A stretch of DNA of 41,601 nt from Allomyces macrogynus ATCC 38327 (Eukaryota; Blastocladiomycota; Blastocladiomycetes; Blastocladiales; Blastocladiaceae). The stretch covers positions 208,014-249,614 of the forward strand of contig GG745329.1 of the NCBI GenBank assembly GCA_000151295.1. Direction: 5' to 3'. Below are positions 21,735 through 33,274 of the stretch, piece after piece; position 1 is the stretch's first letter; each line of letters opens with the position of its first letter. A program made the translations under genes and the position numbers. The notes beneath the pieces are model-generated. The model saw only the letters and a list, made by a program, of their open reading frames with translations, had not been told where the DNA came from and did no database searches.

Positions 21735-23534
21735 TCAGTAGCCTTGCGCACCCCGTCCTTCGGCCGCCTGTGAATCTTCGACGCGCTCAATATCATTATG
21801 GACTCGACTCTCTATCGCGACCGGAAGGTGGCGATGGACCGTCGCCTCCAGGGCAGCGTCGGACGTCGTCCGCGCCCACACTACGAGCAACGTCGAGTGC
21901 TGCGAAGCCGAGTTCCCGCGATGGCCGATGCTGGTGTACGGCAGCGGCACGGCCGTATCAATCCACCCGGTTGGATGCACGGCATGTGCATCCTCGACCC
22001 ACACGCCCGACGCGACCCGGCGCGGGACCTCCACACCATCGTCGTCAAGCTGCGACTGGGTGGAGAAGTATTGCTCGCCAAGCGCGACCGTGGACCCGGC
22101 ATTGGCGACCAAGGCCAACGACGACGTCGACTCGGCCGACGGCACGCGCGTCTTGCTGGCGGCGGACACGGCGGAAGCGGCCGTGGGTGACGACAGGTGC
22201 CCCGGCCACTGCGCGACCGGCGCCAAGACCAAATCGCGCGCGGGTGGGGACCCCACAAGTTTCGCGACGGTCGCGGCGGCCTCGGATGGCGACAAATCAA
22301 TGCGCAACGACCGCTCGCCGGCGCGAGCAGGCGACTCGAGGTCGAAGTCCAAATCAATTGCGAGTGATATCGCCGGCGTCTTGAACCCGGCCTCGATGTC
22401 GCCGCCCTTGCGATCGGCGGTGGGCGTCGACTCGTCCCACGGGTCTGCGCGGTCGGCTGGACGCAGCCGCTCGAGAGCGAGCGTCGATGCAACGACGGTG
22501 CCGACGCTCTGGATCGACATTTCGAGCGTAAAGTGCCGGCCGAAATAGTTGAGGAGGCCAAAAACTGATGCAAGCGTCTAGGCAATAAACAACAGTGACA
22601 GCGGGGTCAGAATGTGATGCGCGTATCGAGCATGAGCCAACGGTCGCCAATAAAATTGCAAACGTACTACAAGCAATATCACAAACACGAGCTTGATGAG
22701 CAGCGTCAGCACGGCTGACTCGAGTCGGCGGCTATGCTCACAGCGATCCATGCCCAGGCGCGCGAGCCTACGCATCTCCTGGACGTGACGCACCATGGGC
22801 CGCACCAGGACGAGTAAGATGATGAGATACATGACGACGAGCACGGCCTTGCCCGCGGTGCTGAACATGCGGTTGAAGACAATCGAGCACACGCCCGAGG
22901 CCGCGAGCACGTCCCGGTCCCACGTGAGCATCGCCGTCGACACGGCGATCAAACCCATGGCCACGGCAACGAGCAAAAATAAGAGCGCGCGCTTGTATGG
23001 GCGTCTCCAGGCCGGCACGAGCATCGTCGACTGCAAAATCAGCACGGCGCTCGACGGCAAGACCATGAGCACGTAGAGCGCGTCCGCCACGGAGCCCTCC
23101 CACGCGCAATCCATGTCGCGGCCGAAAAAATGAACCACAAAATTGACTTGGTTCGTGACGTGCATGATCCCGGCAATCAGCTGCAATTTGGCAAGTCGCG
23201 GCTTCGTCCACCACGGCACCGCGCCGGGAGCGTGACCCTTGGCGCCAAAATGCGCCATCGAGACAGCCGTGGTCGAGGTCGTGGTGGTCGCTGGTGTCCC
23301 TGGTGGCACGGGCGCCGCGGGACGTGGAAGCATGAGACTGGCCGCGTGCTTGTCGCGGTCGCGGACAGCAAGCACGCGGCGCAACGTGTGCACGTTCCAA
23401 AAAAGTATCCCGATCGCGGTCAGCAAGAAAAAAACGAGGGCAGCGAGCACGGGCAGGTCGTAGTTCCATGGTGCCAAAATGCGTGCGTTGCTCGTGGTTG
23501 CCGAGTCGTGCGTTGGGGCGAGTATCGGCATCAT
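21735..23534 (-). CDS. Orphan seven-TM receptor-like protein, array member 1
   Basis: Predicted 569-residue plasma-membrane-type protein of an unrecognised family. Exon 1 is 23534-22668 (289 codons) and exon 2 is 22577-21735, with GTACGT donor and phase 0. Layout: short N terminus ending APWNYD (residues 22-27), TM1 28-48, a 60-residue basic loop ending WWTKPRLAK, TM2 115-137, Cys143, TM3 150-172 with PSSAVLILQSTMLVPAWRR, TM4 183-203, Cys216 in SGVCSI, TM5 229-246, basic loop with EHSRRLE, TM6 272-300 and a weak TM7 about 308-324 ending ASTLALERLRP. Basic residues put both ends as in a GPCR: N outside, C inside. The 245-residue tail has LRIDLSPSEAAATVAKLVG at 380-398 and RRVASGVWV further on. 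No DRY, CWxP or NPxxY motif is present. A channel or other 7TM class remains possible. It is the 3'-most copy of the array. Confidence 0.78.
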
Positions 23535-24531
23535 CGTATGCTTCGAGCAGCGGATGCGGTGAAGGCGACGTCAGATTCGATGGTGGGCAAGGGCTACATT
23601 GGCGCTCACAGTATCAGACCGGTGTTGGCGGAGCACCCATGTGGGTTGGGTTCGTGAGCATGGTCGTGAAGTGCGAACCGGTTACAGCGGCAGCGAGGCT
23701 GGTTCGGCGAAGCGTGATCAAGTTGGGCCAGAATTGGGCGACAACGCGACAGAGAAGAGACGTTTGTGACCGTTAGTTGGCAAGGACCGGACGTCCTGTG
23801 CCCTCAGACGCGAGGAGCAGGCCGGCGCGAGTGGTGGAGGAAATTGGCGGCCGGGAGAGACGGGAGCGGGCAGTGTTTTCTACCCGTCCATGAGGGTCTT
23901 GCGCGGTCTGAACAGCGCGATGGGCATCGTTGGCATCGTCGCGAGAGTAGTCGCTGCCTAGTCGTCGGTCCGTGCGCGCTCCAGCAAAGAGAGGTGGCTC
24001 CAGCAAAGGAGGTGGATGAGGGGACCGCAAATGAGGTGCTCTGACGACTCGTGGCGAGTGTCAATCGCGGTCGTGGTCGTGATCTGTCGCGTCCAGGAGC
24101 GCCCGTCGCGTGGGAATGCTTGCAGGACGACGTTCGCAGCGGCATCAAGCGGCTGGTTTGTCTGTCTGCGTCTGACCACCATCCACTCTGAGCTTCAGAA
24201 ACATCATTGAAGAATGTGCTTTTGCGATGCTCTTCTTCACTGATCGATCCGCTGATACTTTGTGCTGCTCTCCCCAGCTTCGCTCACGGTCCTCGACAAA
24301 GTCGACGGAGTGTCCACTTTATGTGTCCCTCGATCGCTACGGGCGTTCCAGATGGGCATGATCCAGGCGGCGTTGACGCAGATCAGTGGAGAAAGTGACC
24401 ATCGGCGCAATGTTGATAATTGAATTGGAGTCGCGGAAATAATACAAAACAAACAAAATTTGAAAGAACCCAAACGGTAAGAATGAGCACACATCTCTCC
24501 ACCCAAGATAAGCGGGATCCCGAGCCGACAA
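23535..24531. other. Array spacer between members 1 and 2
   Basis: About 1.0 kb with no supported gene, containing the promoter of member 1. An 18-19 bp near-perfect tandem duplication (GCTCCAGCAAAG plus GAGGTG) occurs at about 23978-24014. Little resemblance to the other spacers is visible by eye. Confidence 0.45.
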
Positions 24532-26343
24532 CTAGTCCACCCGCCAGGTGAGCGGCCGTCGCACGCGCCGTGCTCCCGTCTCCGTCTCGCCGTCCTTGCA
24601 ATCGACAGTTTCCTCCACGACCGGGCACGCGGCATAGCGCGTGGGCGCCGACGACCGAGGCACGTTGGACTTTGCCGAAGACGTTGACTGGAAATACCCA
24701 TGGTGGTGGTGGAACGCGCCCGACTGCGAGACCATGCCCCTGTCGGCCATCGAGCTGGAAGCCTCACCGGTTCGCGCATCGGCATTGGCCCACGCCTCGC
24801 CCGACATGGCTCGCTGCGACCCATCCATACCAGCACTATCGCGTGGCGGAAACTGGCGGCCGTCAAAAGCGGGCACGTTCGTGGATAGCGTCGCAGCCGA
24901 TGACTCGGGCGAGACGACGTGAGTCGCGACGACGCTCGTTGGCGGTGCAACCGACACAGGGACGGGTCCCAGAAACTGCACGGCGTCAGTGGACCGAGCC
25001 TTTTCGAGCGCGGTCGGCCGGGCCATGAGCTTCGCGACCGCTGCTGCCGCTTCGTTTTCCGTCAAATCAATACGCAACGGCATCCGCGTGCCGCTCGAGC
25101 GCGTGGGGACGACCGTGTCGAGCTCTGTCGAGTTCCCGGTCTCGAGGCTGTCGTCGTTGGCCGTGACCGACGCCGACTCGCCCGACGCGTCCATGGAGCG
25201 CCGCGAGCGCATCCGATCCAGAGCGAGCGTCGATGCGCAGACCGTGCCCGTGTTTTGGATCGTGTACTCGAGCGCGGGGAAGCTCTTGAACACGCCACAC
25301 ATGCCGAGAATCGCTGCGAGCGTCTGGTCAGGGGGAGCGCGCGTCAGGAAACCGAGCCAGGGGAATTATTCCGCAACAAGAACGGTTGGAGAACGGACCA
25401 TGAGCAAAATGACGAGCACGAGCTTGATGAGCAGCGCCATGACCGCCGCCTCGAGCCGACGACTGTGCTCGTCGCGCGGCATGCCCGGGCGCGCGTGCAG
25501 CTTGCGCATTTCGAGGACGTGATACACCATGGGCCGCACCAGGACATGGAGAATAATCGCGTAGACAATCACGAGCGTGCCCTTGCCGAAAATGTTGAAC
25601 TCCCGGTCGTAATGAATCGAGCAGACGCCAACCTCCTCCAACATGGCCGCATCCCACGTCAACATCGCCTTGGACGTGGCCACCAGCGACATGCCAACCG
25701 CAACGAGCACAAACAGGACCGTGCGTCGGAACGGCCGTTGCCAGGTCGGAACGAGCACCGTCGTCTGCAAAATCAGCACGGTGCTTGACGGCAGCAAAAT
25801 AAGCACGTAGAACACGCCCGGCAGTGCCCCGAGACACAGGCAGCTCATGTCGCGGCCCAGGTGCAAGACGAGAAAGTCGATTTGGTTGGCGACGTGCAGG
25901 GTGGCCGCAAAGAGCTGAAGCTTGGCGAGCCGGACCTTGGACCACCACGGCGCCGCCGCGTCGGGTGAGCGGTCCTTGGCGTCGCTGAGCACTGTCGGAC
26001 GCACGTCAGCGTCGGCAAATGTGGTCGTGGCCGTGGCCACCGACGTTTCCGACCCGACGAGCGCAGGCAAGGAGCCAAGTCGCGGCCCCGATTGAGCTGC
26101 CTTCCGTTCTTGATCGCGGATCACGAGCAGGCGGTGAAGTGCGTACGCGTTCCATGCACATAACGCAATGGCCGTGAGCAGGAAGAACACGAGGGATGCG
26201 AGCACGGCGGGATCGTAGTCCCACGGTAAAGTTTGCCGCGTCGCGCTGCTGCTCGTCAGCAGTTCCGTCGCAGCGAGCACCGATTCCTCGAACGACTCGC
26301 GAGCTTGACGGGCGGCCGCAATGGCCGTCGCAGGCGGCGGCAT
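24532..26343 (-). CDS. Orphan seven-TM receptor-like protein, array member 2
   Basis: Predicted 578 residues; exon 1 26343-25399 (315 codons), exon 2 25323-24532, phase 0, donor GTCCGT. The start at 26343 is the first ATG in frame and gives a longer N terminus than member 1 (about 40 residues before PWDYD), with no obvious signal peptide. The extracellular cysteines are Cys168 (RDMSC) and Cys241 (VGVCSI). The TM1-TM2 loop is the longest in the array (about 65 residues). TM7 ends ASTLALDRMRS. The tail motif is LRIDLTENEAAAAVAKLMA at 398-416. The protein ends with the basic sequence RVRRPLTWRVD, shared in form with members 5 and 6 but not with 1, 3 and 4. This copy has diverged at positions otherwise fixed (TWQRPFRR after TM3, IFGKGTLVIVYAIILH in TM5). 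Function unknown, as for the family. Confidence 0.78.
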
Positions 26344-27586
26344 ACTAAAGCGCAGACTTGTCAGACCGAGGAGCGCTCGTGGGCACGGCCGCACTGACTC
26401 ACGACGAGCAGTTGAACCGCCAGATGTGGTCGCGGGCGGCAGGGATCAGTGTTGGTGGAGGGCTGCGTGCGGTTCAGGGACGGGTACGTGGCCGAGCGGG
26501 CACCTTGATGTCGTCCCGTGTTGGCTGAAGCGGTGGCGTGCACCGACACGACGGGCAGCTGGCGACCGCAAATTTCGTGGCCGCAACACAACGCGGACGC
26601 GGTTGTGCGCGGGTAAGTGAGCGATATCGCTGGCCGGACAGGTCGTGCGCTTGCTGCAACGCGGCACGTCCGTGAGCTGCCAGCGGTGCAGGTTGACGTG
26701 CTTGGAAAACTTGATGCCGTACGCGAGAGAGTTGAAGGGGAGCACTCGCCGGTGCGCCCATCGCCCATGACCAAGTCGGAGCAAGGGTTGGCTGGCCTTT
26801 TGAATGGCTGACCATTCAACACGGCAGGAACGTTTGCGACCATCTTGGCGGCCGCTGGCGCGAGCACGGCGGCTGGCGCAAGCATGGGGGCTCGCTTCGC
26901 GTGCGGGGTTGGAGCCCGGGCCCGTCGCTGTGCTGCCCAATCCCTTCCGCTCTGTCATCGTGACAGCACGGCGGATCCAACGCGCGCAGGGCCAGTCAGG
27001 TCTTGCGAACGGCACGGGCCCCACCGCTTGTGTGACCAGGATCAAGATTTGCGGCACAACAAGCGCCGGGACGAGGTGTGCGGGGTGTGCGAGGGCTGTC
27101 GTGAGATCCGGACCAGGGCCGCGGATCAGAAGCTGCGGTTGCACTGGCTGCGCCGAGGTCGTGCATCTCGAAATCAGCAATGCGTTCTACGCTTGTTGTG
27201 TCGCTTGCCACTTTTGGCGCCCCCATTTGCGGCACCGCTCCAATATCGACCAATAACGGCACACGAATCGGTCCGGTTCGACGTGGGCGCTGCTAGCAAT
27301 CATTTTTGTTTTTACGCTCTTTGATTGTCCAACAAGGGGTCGCAGCGGCTCTTAGGGTCTCGACGGTGCTGCTCGTGGACGACGCGACAGGGAACAAAAG
27401 GATTGATTTGATTGGTGTTTACAAAGCACAGACGGACTCGGCAACGACGCAACGCTCCGAACTTGATCCCCAAAGCACCGACCCCCGACCTCCCCACAAA
27501 CAACTCAAAGACACGCCGTCAACAACGGCGACAGGAGCCGTCCTCTTCTCTCCACCGTCTCCTCGGCGCGCAAACCGCCACGGACA
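26344..27586. other. Array spacer between members 2 and 3
   Basis: About 1.24 kb holding the promoter of member 2 and the 3' flank of member 3. Several open frames exist on both strands, but none has recognisable features. Nothing else is distinguishable. Confidence 0.45.
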
Positions 27587-29285
27587 TCAGTGACCACACC
27601 CACCTCGCGTCTGATCATCGCGCGTCGATGCCCGCAAATCCGGCCGCATACTCTCGTGAAGCTCGCCGGCCTGCGTCAGGGGAATGGTCAGATTGTCGTT
27701 GGCCCAGGATGCCGGCACGATGCTCGAACCGTCATTGACCCAGACCCCCGACGCGACTCGGCGAATCTGCGCACCGCCGGCTCCGCCGTCGATACTGTCG
27801 CGCAAATCTTCGGTGGAGAGCTGATGGCGGCCCGACCCGACCTCACTCCCCACCATCGTGGCTGACGACGACGACGAAAAATCGGCGGACGGCATGCGCG
27901 ACGAGCCGCAGAGCAAGGGCACGACCGACAGCGGCACCGGGCCCGCAAATTGCAAAATCGACGAGGCACGCTGCGACTCCGGCTTGGCGCGTGGCGGCGT
28001 CGTCGATCCCATGAGTTTGGCGACCGCGGCTGCGGCCTCGCTCGCCGTCAGGTCAATGCGCAGTGGCAATGTAGCGCGATGGCGCTCGTCGGTCGTGACA
28101 CCGAGCATATCGCCGCCTGCATCACCGGTCAAGGGCGACGATTGATCTGCGGACGCTGACGACACGGCGCGTCCCGGGCGCAGCGGTTCCAAGGCGAGTG
28201 TCGATGCGCAGACCATGCCGACGTTTTGAATGGCAAACTCGACTTCGACAAAGCGATCAAACAGGTTGAAGATGCCCAGGCCTGACGCGAGCGTCTAAAG
28301 CAAAAAGAAACGGCAGGGCTGCGTCAGATTACGGTGGAGAAAGTAGCAGAGGACGACAAGTGAGCATGGTTGCAACAGGAGAGCGTACTACGAGCAGGAT
28401 CACGAGCACGAGCTTGACGAGCAGCGTCAGGACGGCCGATTCGAGTCGACGGCTATGCTCACAGCGCCGCATGCCCGGGCGCGCGCCGTGAAGCTTGCGC
28501 ATTTCCAGCACATGCCGAACCATGGGGCGCACCAAAACAAGCAGAATGATGAGATACATGCAGACAAGCGCTGCCTTGCCTGAGGTGTTGTATGTGCGGT
28601 CGTACTGGACCACGCACACGCCGGTTTTTGCGAACAGGTCGTGATCCCACGAGAGCAATACCGTCGACTCGGCAACCAGGCCCATTGCAACGGCAACGAG
28701 CAAGAACAAGAGCGTGCGCTTGAACGGGCGACGCCAGGCCGGGACGAGCATCGTCGTCTGCAGAATCAGGACAGTGCTCGACGGCAAGATGATAAACGCG
28801 TAGAGGACGCTCGACATGATCCCGAGCCACGTGCAATTCATGCCGCGGCCGAGATGAATCGCGAGAAAGTCGACCTGGTTCGCAAAGTGCATCGTCGCCG
28901 CAACGAGCTGCAGCTTGGCCAGTCGCGCCTTGGTCCACCAAGAACCGCCCGGTGCACGGTTTTTGGTATCGCTGCGCGTCGTAGAGTGGACGTCGTCGGT
29001 GAGCGGCGCGGGGGTCCCAGGTACAGACGAGCCAGCGGAGCGCGACCCGTGGTTGCTCGTCGACTTGCCAACGCAGAGAGGAGATAGGGCGCGGTGAAGG
29101 GCATACGCGTTCCACACCAGCAAAGCCATCGCGGCCAGCAAAAACAAAAAGAGGGCAGCGAGCACGGGCGGATCGTAATTCCAAGGCAAAGTCTCCTTGT
29201 TGCCGCCCGAATGGGTGTCCGGGGTGGTGAGGAGCGCGCTGCCTGCAACATGTTGCTCGGTCGTGATCAAAAGCGTTGGCGCCAT
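27587..29285 (-). CDS. Orphan seven-TM receptor-like protein, array member 3
   Basis: Predicted 534 residues; exon 1 29285-28389 (299 codons), exon 2 28294-27587, phase 0, donor GTACGC. Residues 33-38 are LPWNYD, Cys151 (GMNC) and Cys224 (TGVCVV) are the conserved extracellular pair, and PSSTVLILQTTMLVPAWRR follows TM3. The TM5-TM6 loop RPMVRHVLEMRKLHGARPG plus CEHSRRLE is nearly the array consensus. TM7 ends ASTLALEPLRP. The tail is the shortest of the intact members (about 200 residues after TM7), with LRIDLTASEAAAAVAKLMG at 377-395, the form closest to consensus, and RRVASGVWVNDGS later. It ends in RGGCGH, unlike the basic ending of members 2, 5 and 6. The ATG at 29285 is the first in frame, 32 codons before PWNYD. 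Confidence 0.78.
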
Positions 29286-30349
29286 GGTGCTTGCTAGAAC
29301 TGCACCGAGAACCGGCAACAGTGATATTGCAAGGCTACGGGGAGGAACGATGGCGGAAAGTTTAGTGAGGGCCCACAGCAAGCAAAGTTCAAGGTCTCAC
29401 CGGCATAGAGTGGTGGTGGTGGAAATACCGACACGTGGATAGACTCGCGAATTGCACGAGACGCCGCCAGCGCTGGCCAGGATCAATAGGAGGGCAGCGG
29501 CCGTTGCGATCACGGAGGACAGGACAGTTCGCGTCGTTGTTGCGCGAGCTGCACAGCGACGGCTCCCGATAAGTTTTGGCGATGTTGATCTCGCCGTGAC
29601 ACTCGCTCGGATGCAGCTGGCGGGCAACGGAGTGAGGAGGAGAATACGGAGGAGCTGCGCCGGTCGTCGGCATTTGCATCGTCGCCCACGTAAATCAGGC
29701 ATCGTTGCACTTGATCAGCGCACCCGCCATTTGCGTAGAAGCCCTTGCGGGTCGATTCTGTACTTCGACGTGTACCGGACATGGATGTGCTCCGCAGGCA
29801 ACCGCGGACGCGTCGATCCCGTCCGCGGCAACGTGCCACGACCGCACGATTCTTGTGGCGCCGTAGACGGACCGCGCCCTCATGCCAAGCATCAGAGCCT
29901 CGGGCTTCGGGAATCTGAGAAACCGTGACATCGCTGACGTCGAATTGGCAGTGCATACGTTTGGCAAGACGCGAGCAAGTATGGAAAATGGAGGATGGAG
30001 GATGGAGGATGGAGGATGGATATCATACTCGTTTGCGACGCGTTGTGCACCCCCACAACCCACCGCTGATAGTTTTTACTTTGGTAAAAGCATTCCGCGT
30101 GAAGGGAACTCTAGTATATGTGCAAAAATGCGGTTGGAGCGTTGCAGCGCAAGCATCAACAATAATCAAAACTGTTTTTAGCCCAAAACATCATCTTGAT
30201 CCCATGTGGCTCTGCCACATGAGCGGCGTCACCTCACGCCTTGCTTGGGTCCGTTCCTGGTCAACGTCGGCACCCGGCACATTGTCCACCGTGTCCCGTG
30301 CAGTCGAAAGCTGATACTCGGGTGCGGTTCGCCGCACGTTCGGTCGTGC
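29286..30349. other. Array spacer between members 3 and 4
   Basis: About 1.06 kb with no supported gene. It contains the promoter of member 3, the 7-bp minisatellite at 29988-30020 and a relatively A+T-rich stretch at 30050-30200. Confidence 0.45.
29988..30020 (+). repeat. 7-bp minisatellite, unit ATGGAGG
   Basis: 4.7 perfect copies of ATGGAGG in the spacer between array members 3 and 4. A simple tandem repeat with no coding role. Confidence 0.92.
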
Positions 30350-32008
30350 TCATGGCACCGACTGGAGTCGGTGCGCATCGGCACTGCCGCGGTTGCCTAC
30401 CCGCTGTAATAGCGGCGCGCTGTCGTGCACAACTGCTGCTGCGACCTCTTCACCGACCCACACGCCGGACTCGACCCTGTGCGCCAGCCGCACATCGGCA
30501 GCTTCAAAATAGTCGCGCAGCGGACGGGCGACAGACCTGGTCGTGCTCTCCACCCTGGCCGGCGCCATGACGGCCGGCGTCGGCGGCTGCGCGCTCACCG
30601 CTGGCACGACGGCATGCACCGTGTCCAGCGGCAGTGGTGCGACCGACTTGGCCTTCTCATCTGGCCCCGATGCGGACCCCGTGAGTTTTGCGACGGCCGT
30701 GGCGGCCTCGGATGCCGACAGGTCGATGCGCAGCTGCAACAGTGCCGGCCCACTCGCGCGTGGCGACACGGCACTTGGCTCCGACACGGTCCTGAGTTTC
30801 GGCGTGTTGGCTCCGGGCTGCCACGCGACCGCGTTGTACAGCGACCACTGCGTCGAGCCATCGGCCGCGCCATTGTTGAGTTCGCCCCCGATGTTGCCGT
30901 CGCCGCCCATCGTGGACGCCGACGATGACCCGGCGCGGCCAGGACGAAGCCGATCCATAGCGAGAGTCGACGCGCAAATCATGCCCAAGTTTTGGAGCGA
31001 GAACTCCCAAAATCGGCCAAAGACGTTGAGGATGCCGAGAACCGATGCGAGCGTCTGAGCAAAGGACACGGAAAAAATGCGTGAGCGCTGGACGGTGGAG
31101 AGAGTTCGCATTCAACGATGGGGCCTATTGAACGCACCACGAGGAGTATCACGAGCACCAGCTTGAAGAGCAGCGTCAAGACAGTCTTTTCGAGCCGACG
31201 GTTGTGCTCATTGTACCGCATGCCCGGCCGTGCGTGCAGCTTGCGCATTTCCAGGACATGATAAACCATGGGTCGAACGAGCACGAACAGAATGATCATG
31301 TACATGACGACGAGCGTGGCCTTCCCAGCCGTGTTCAAAGTGCGGTCATGCTTGATCAAGCAAACCCCCGTCGGTAGCAACGCCCAATCCCGCGAAACCG
31401 TGGCAGCCGACGCCGCAATCAACCCCATGGCGCCGGCGACGAGCACAAACAGGACCGCGCGCTTGAACGGCCGACGCCACGCCGGCACGAGCATCGTCGA
31501 CTGCAAGATGAGCACGGCCGTGGACGGCAGGACCAAAAGCGCGTAGAGCGCGCCGGAGACGCTGCCGAGCCACTGGCAGTTCATGTCACGACCAAGAAAC
31601 TGTACGAGAAACCCGATCTGGTTCGCGACGTGCATGGCGGCTCGCGAGCCGAGTTTTCGTCCACCACGGACCAGCACCGGATCCGCGACGCTTGCCCTTG
31701 CTGCGCGCCGTTGAGAAGGTGGAGACGAGGACTGTGGTCGCGGGCGTGCCTGCGACGTCGCCGTGATCGCGTGGGACCGAGTTGGTCGCCTCCCTGTCGC
31801 GGGTGCGGATCTTGAGCACGTGGTGCACCGCAAACGCGTTCCAGGTGAACAGCGCGACCGCGACGAGCAGGAAAATAATGAGTCCCGTCAGCGTGAACAC
31901 GTCGTAGTTCCAAAGTAATGGTTGCGCTCTGGCACCCGGCTTGGCCGTGACGCGCATCGCGTCGTCGTCCATGTCCATTGAGTCGTTGGCGAGTCGATTC
32001 GGTGTCAT
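30350..32008 (-). pseudogene. Orphan seven-TM receptor-like gene, array member 4, frame broken in TM2
   Basis: Same two-exon layout as its neighbours: ATG 32008, exon 1 to 31138, exon 2 31054-30350, donor GTGCGT. Up to WWTKTRLA the frame matches the family. Next to the TM2 codons about 17 nt are missing relative to members 3 and 5, at 31637-31650, where the perfect 12-bp palindrome GGCTCGCGAGCC now sits. The frame then shifts: the original frame stops within about 25 codons, while the family sequence resumes in another frame with MHVANQIGFLVQFLG. Downstream TMs, Cys pair (DMNC, TGVCLI), EHNRRLE, splice sites, TM7 (ASTLAMDRLRP) and tail motif LRIDLSASEAATAVAKLTG are undamaged and the rest is open. 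That suggests a very recent loss, a null allele, or an assembly error. An intron cannot restore the missing TM2 residues. Confidence 0.72.
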
Positions 32009-33274
32009 CGTGCGTGCCGTCGCGTCAACAGGCGGTCGGCTTTCCCGAGTGACGTGGCCGGGCTCGTAGATCAGACGGTGGCGCGTTCGCTGGGCAGCGT
32101 CCGTCCTGGCGCAACACAGGCCCAACACAGCGTCTCGGGTCGTCGTCAACGGAGCGTGTCGTGCTTGGATCAACGTGGTCGACGGCCCACGTTGCCCAGT
32201 GTTGTGGCGTTGGATATCGGTGAAGGGTTTGTGCGCGGGCTGGTCGGCTTGGCGAGGTCGACAGTTGTTGGGCGTTGGTCGACGTCAAGCACGGTTGGCA
32301 GGAGAGAGAAAGAGGACTGAGATTGGAGGAGCGTCGACCATCATTTTCTGCTCGTGCCAAATCGTCCTGATTGGGTCCCGACACGATCCGTCCCCGTCGC
32401 GTGCGGATGCGGTTGGCGAGCCGGATCGGCTCCGCGCGCACTAGTACGGAAACAAACAAACCGTTGGGCATTGCCCTATGCAGCCCTGCCTGCTGTTGAT
32501 TGCGGTATTTTGTCGGTTGCGCCCCGCCGGCATCGACCCGCGACGATGCGGTGAAGTGTGAACCAGAGCCGTGCTGGTGGCATGTGCCACACCGAAGTCC
32601 TCTGCGCCGCAAACGTCGGGCCGTGCTTGGGTAGACCCAGCCAGACTATTTCAGTGCTTGTGTTCCGGGCTGGACGGGTCCGCGGATGTCGTTTTGCCGG
32701 GGTGACTTCGATCTCCTGTGCCTCAATCGCCAACCTTCAGCACTCGAGTGCTCCCGCTCTTTCCAGCCGCTCTTTGCCAAGCTCGGCGCGGTCCGGTCAG
32801 GTGGATACGATCAATGGTGGCGCTCACGCTTGGATGGGATCCGCACGATGGAGCAATGGTCGTCCTTCGAAGAGTGGTTGCACTCCGCCAGCCAAATGAT
32901 TATATGTCGTCCTGAACAGGGTTGAGACTTGAGCGAGTTGTGTATGACCATTTGTGCGTGCGTGCCCTCGTCTCGTTCACACTTAGGATGTGCCCACAGT
33001 CTTGGCAGAACTGGCGTTGTGGCAAAAAAATAAATATTGACTACTTGATACAAGAGAGAAAAGTAATGTCACCGCCCACAATATAATGGGCCAGAAAAAG
33101 AATGCGACAGAAAACTAGGATACGATACAAATGGGGTCCACGCGACACAATGGACCACCTCTTGTTTGGGCAGCGTATCGAGCAACGGGACGACACCGCG
33201 TCGACTCGTTCTCACCAAAAAAATCGTCTACCGAAATTCGCCAGGTCTTGTCGGCCTCGATAGGGCTGCGCGCG
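32009..33274. other. Array spacer between members 4 and 5
   Basis: About 1.27 kb, the largest spacer. The stretch 32930-33140 is A+T-rich with an ATAAATATTGACT-like segment and may include 3' flank signals of member 5. No gene supported. Confidence 0.45.

Noticed and set aside
21566..22548. Plus-strand frames opposite exon 2 of array member 1
   Set aside because: Antisense shadows of the receptor tail; the minus-strand reading has motifs conserved in all six paralogues.
31630..31655. Explaining the break in array member 4 by an intron
   Set aside because: Splicing cannot supply the missing TM2 residues, and no donor/acceptor pair fits within the site.
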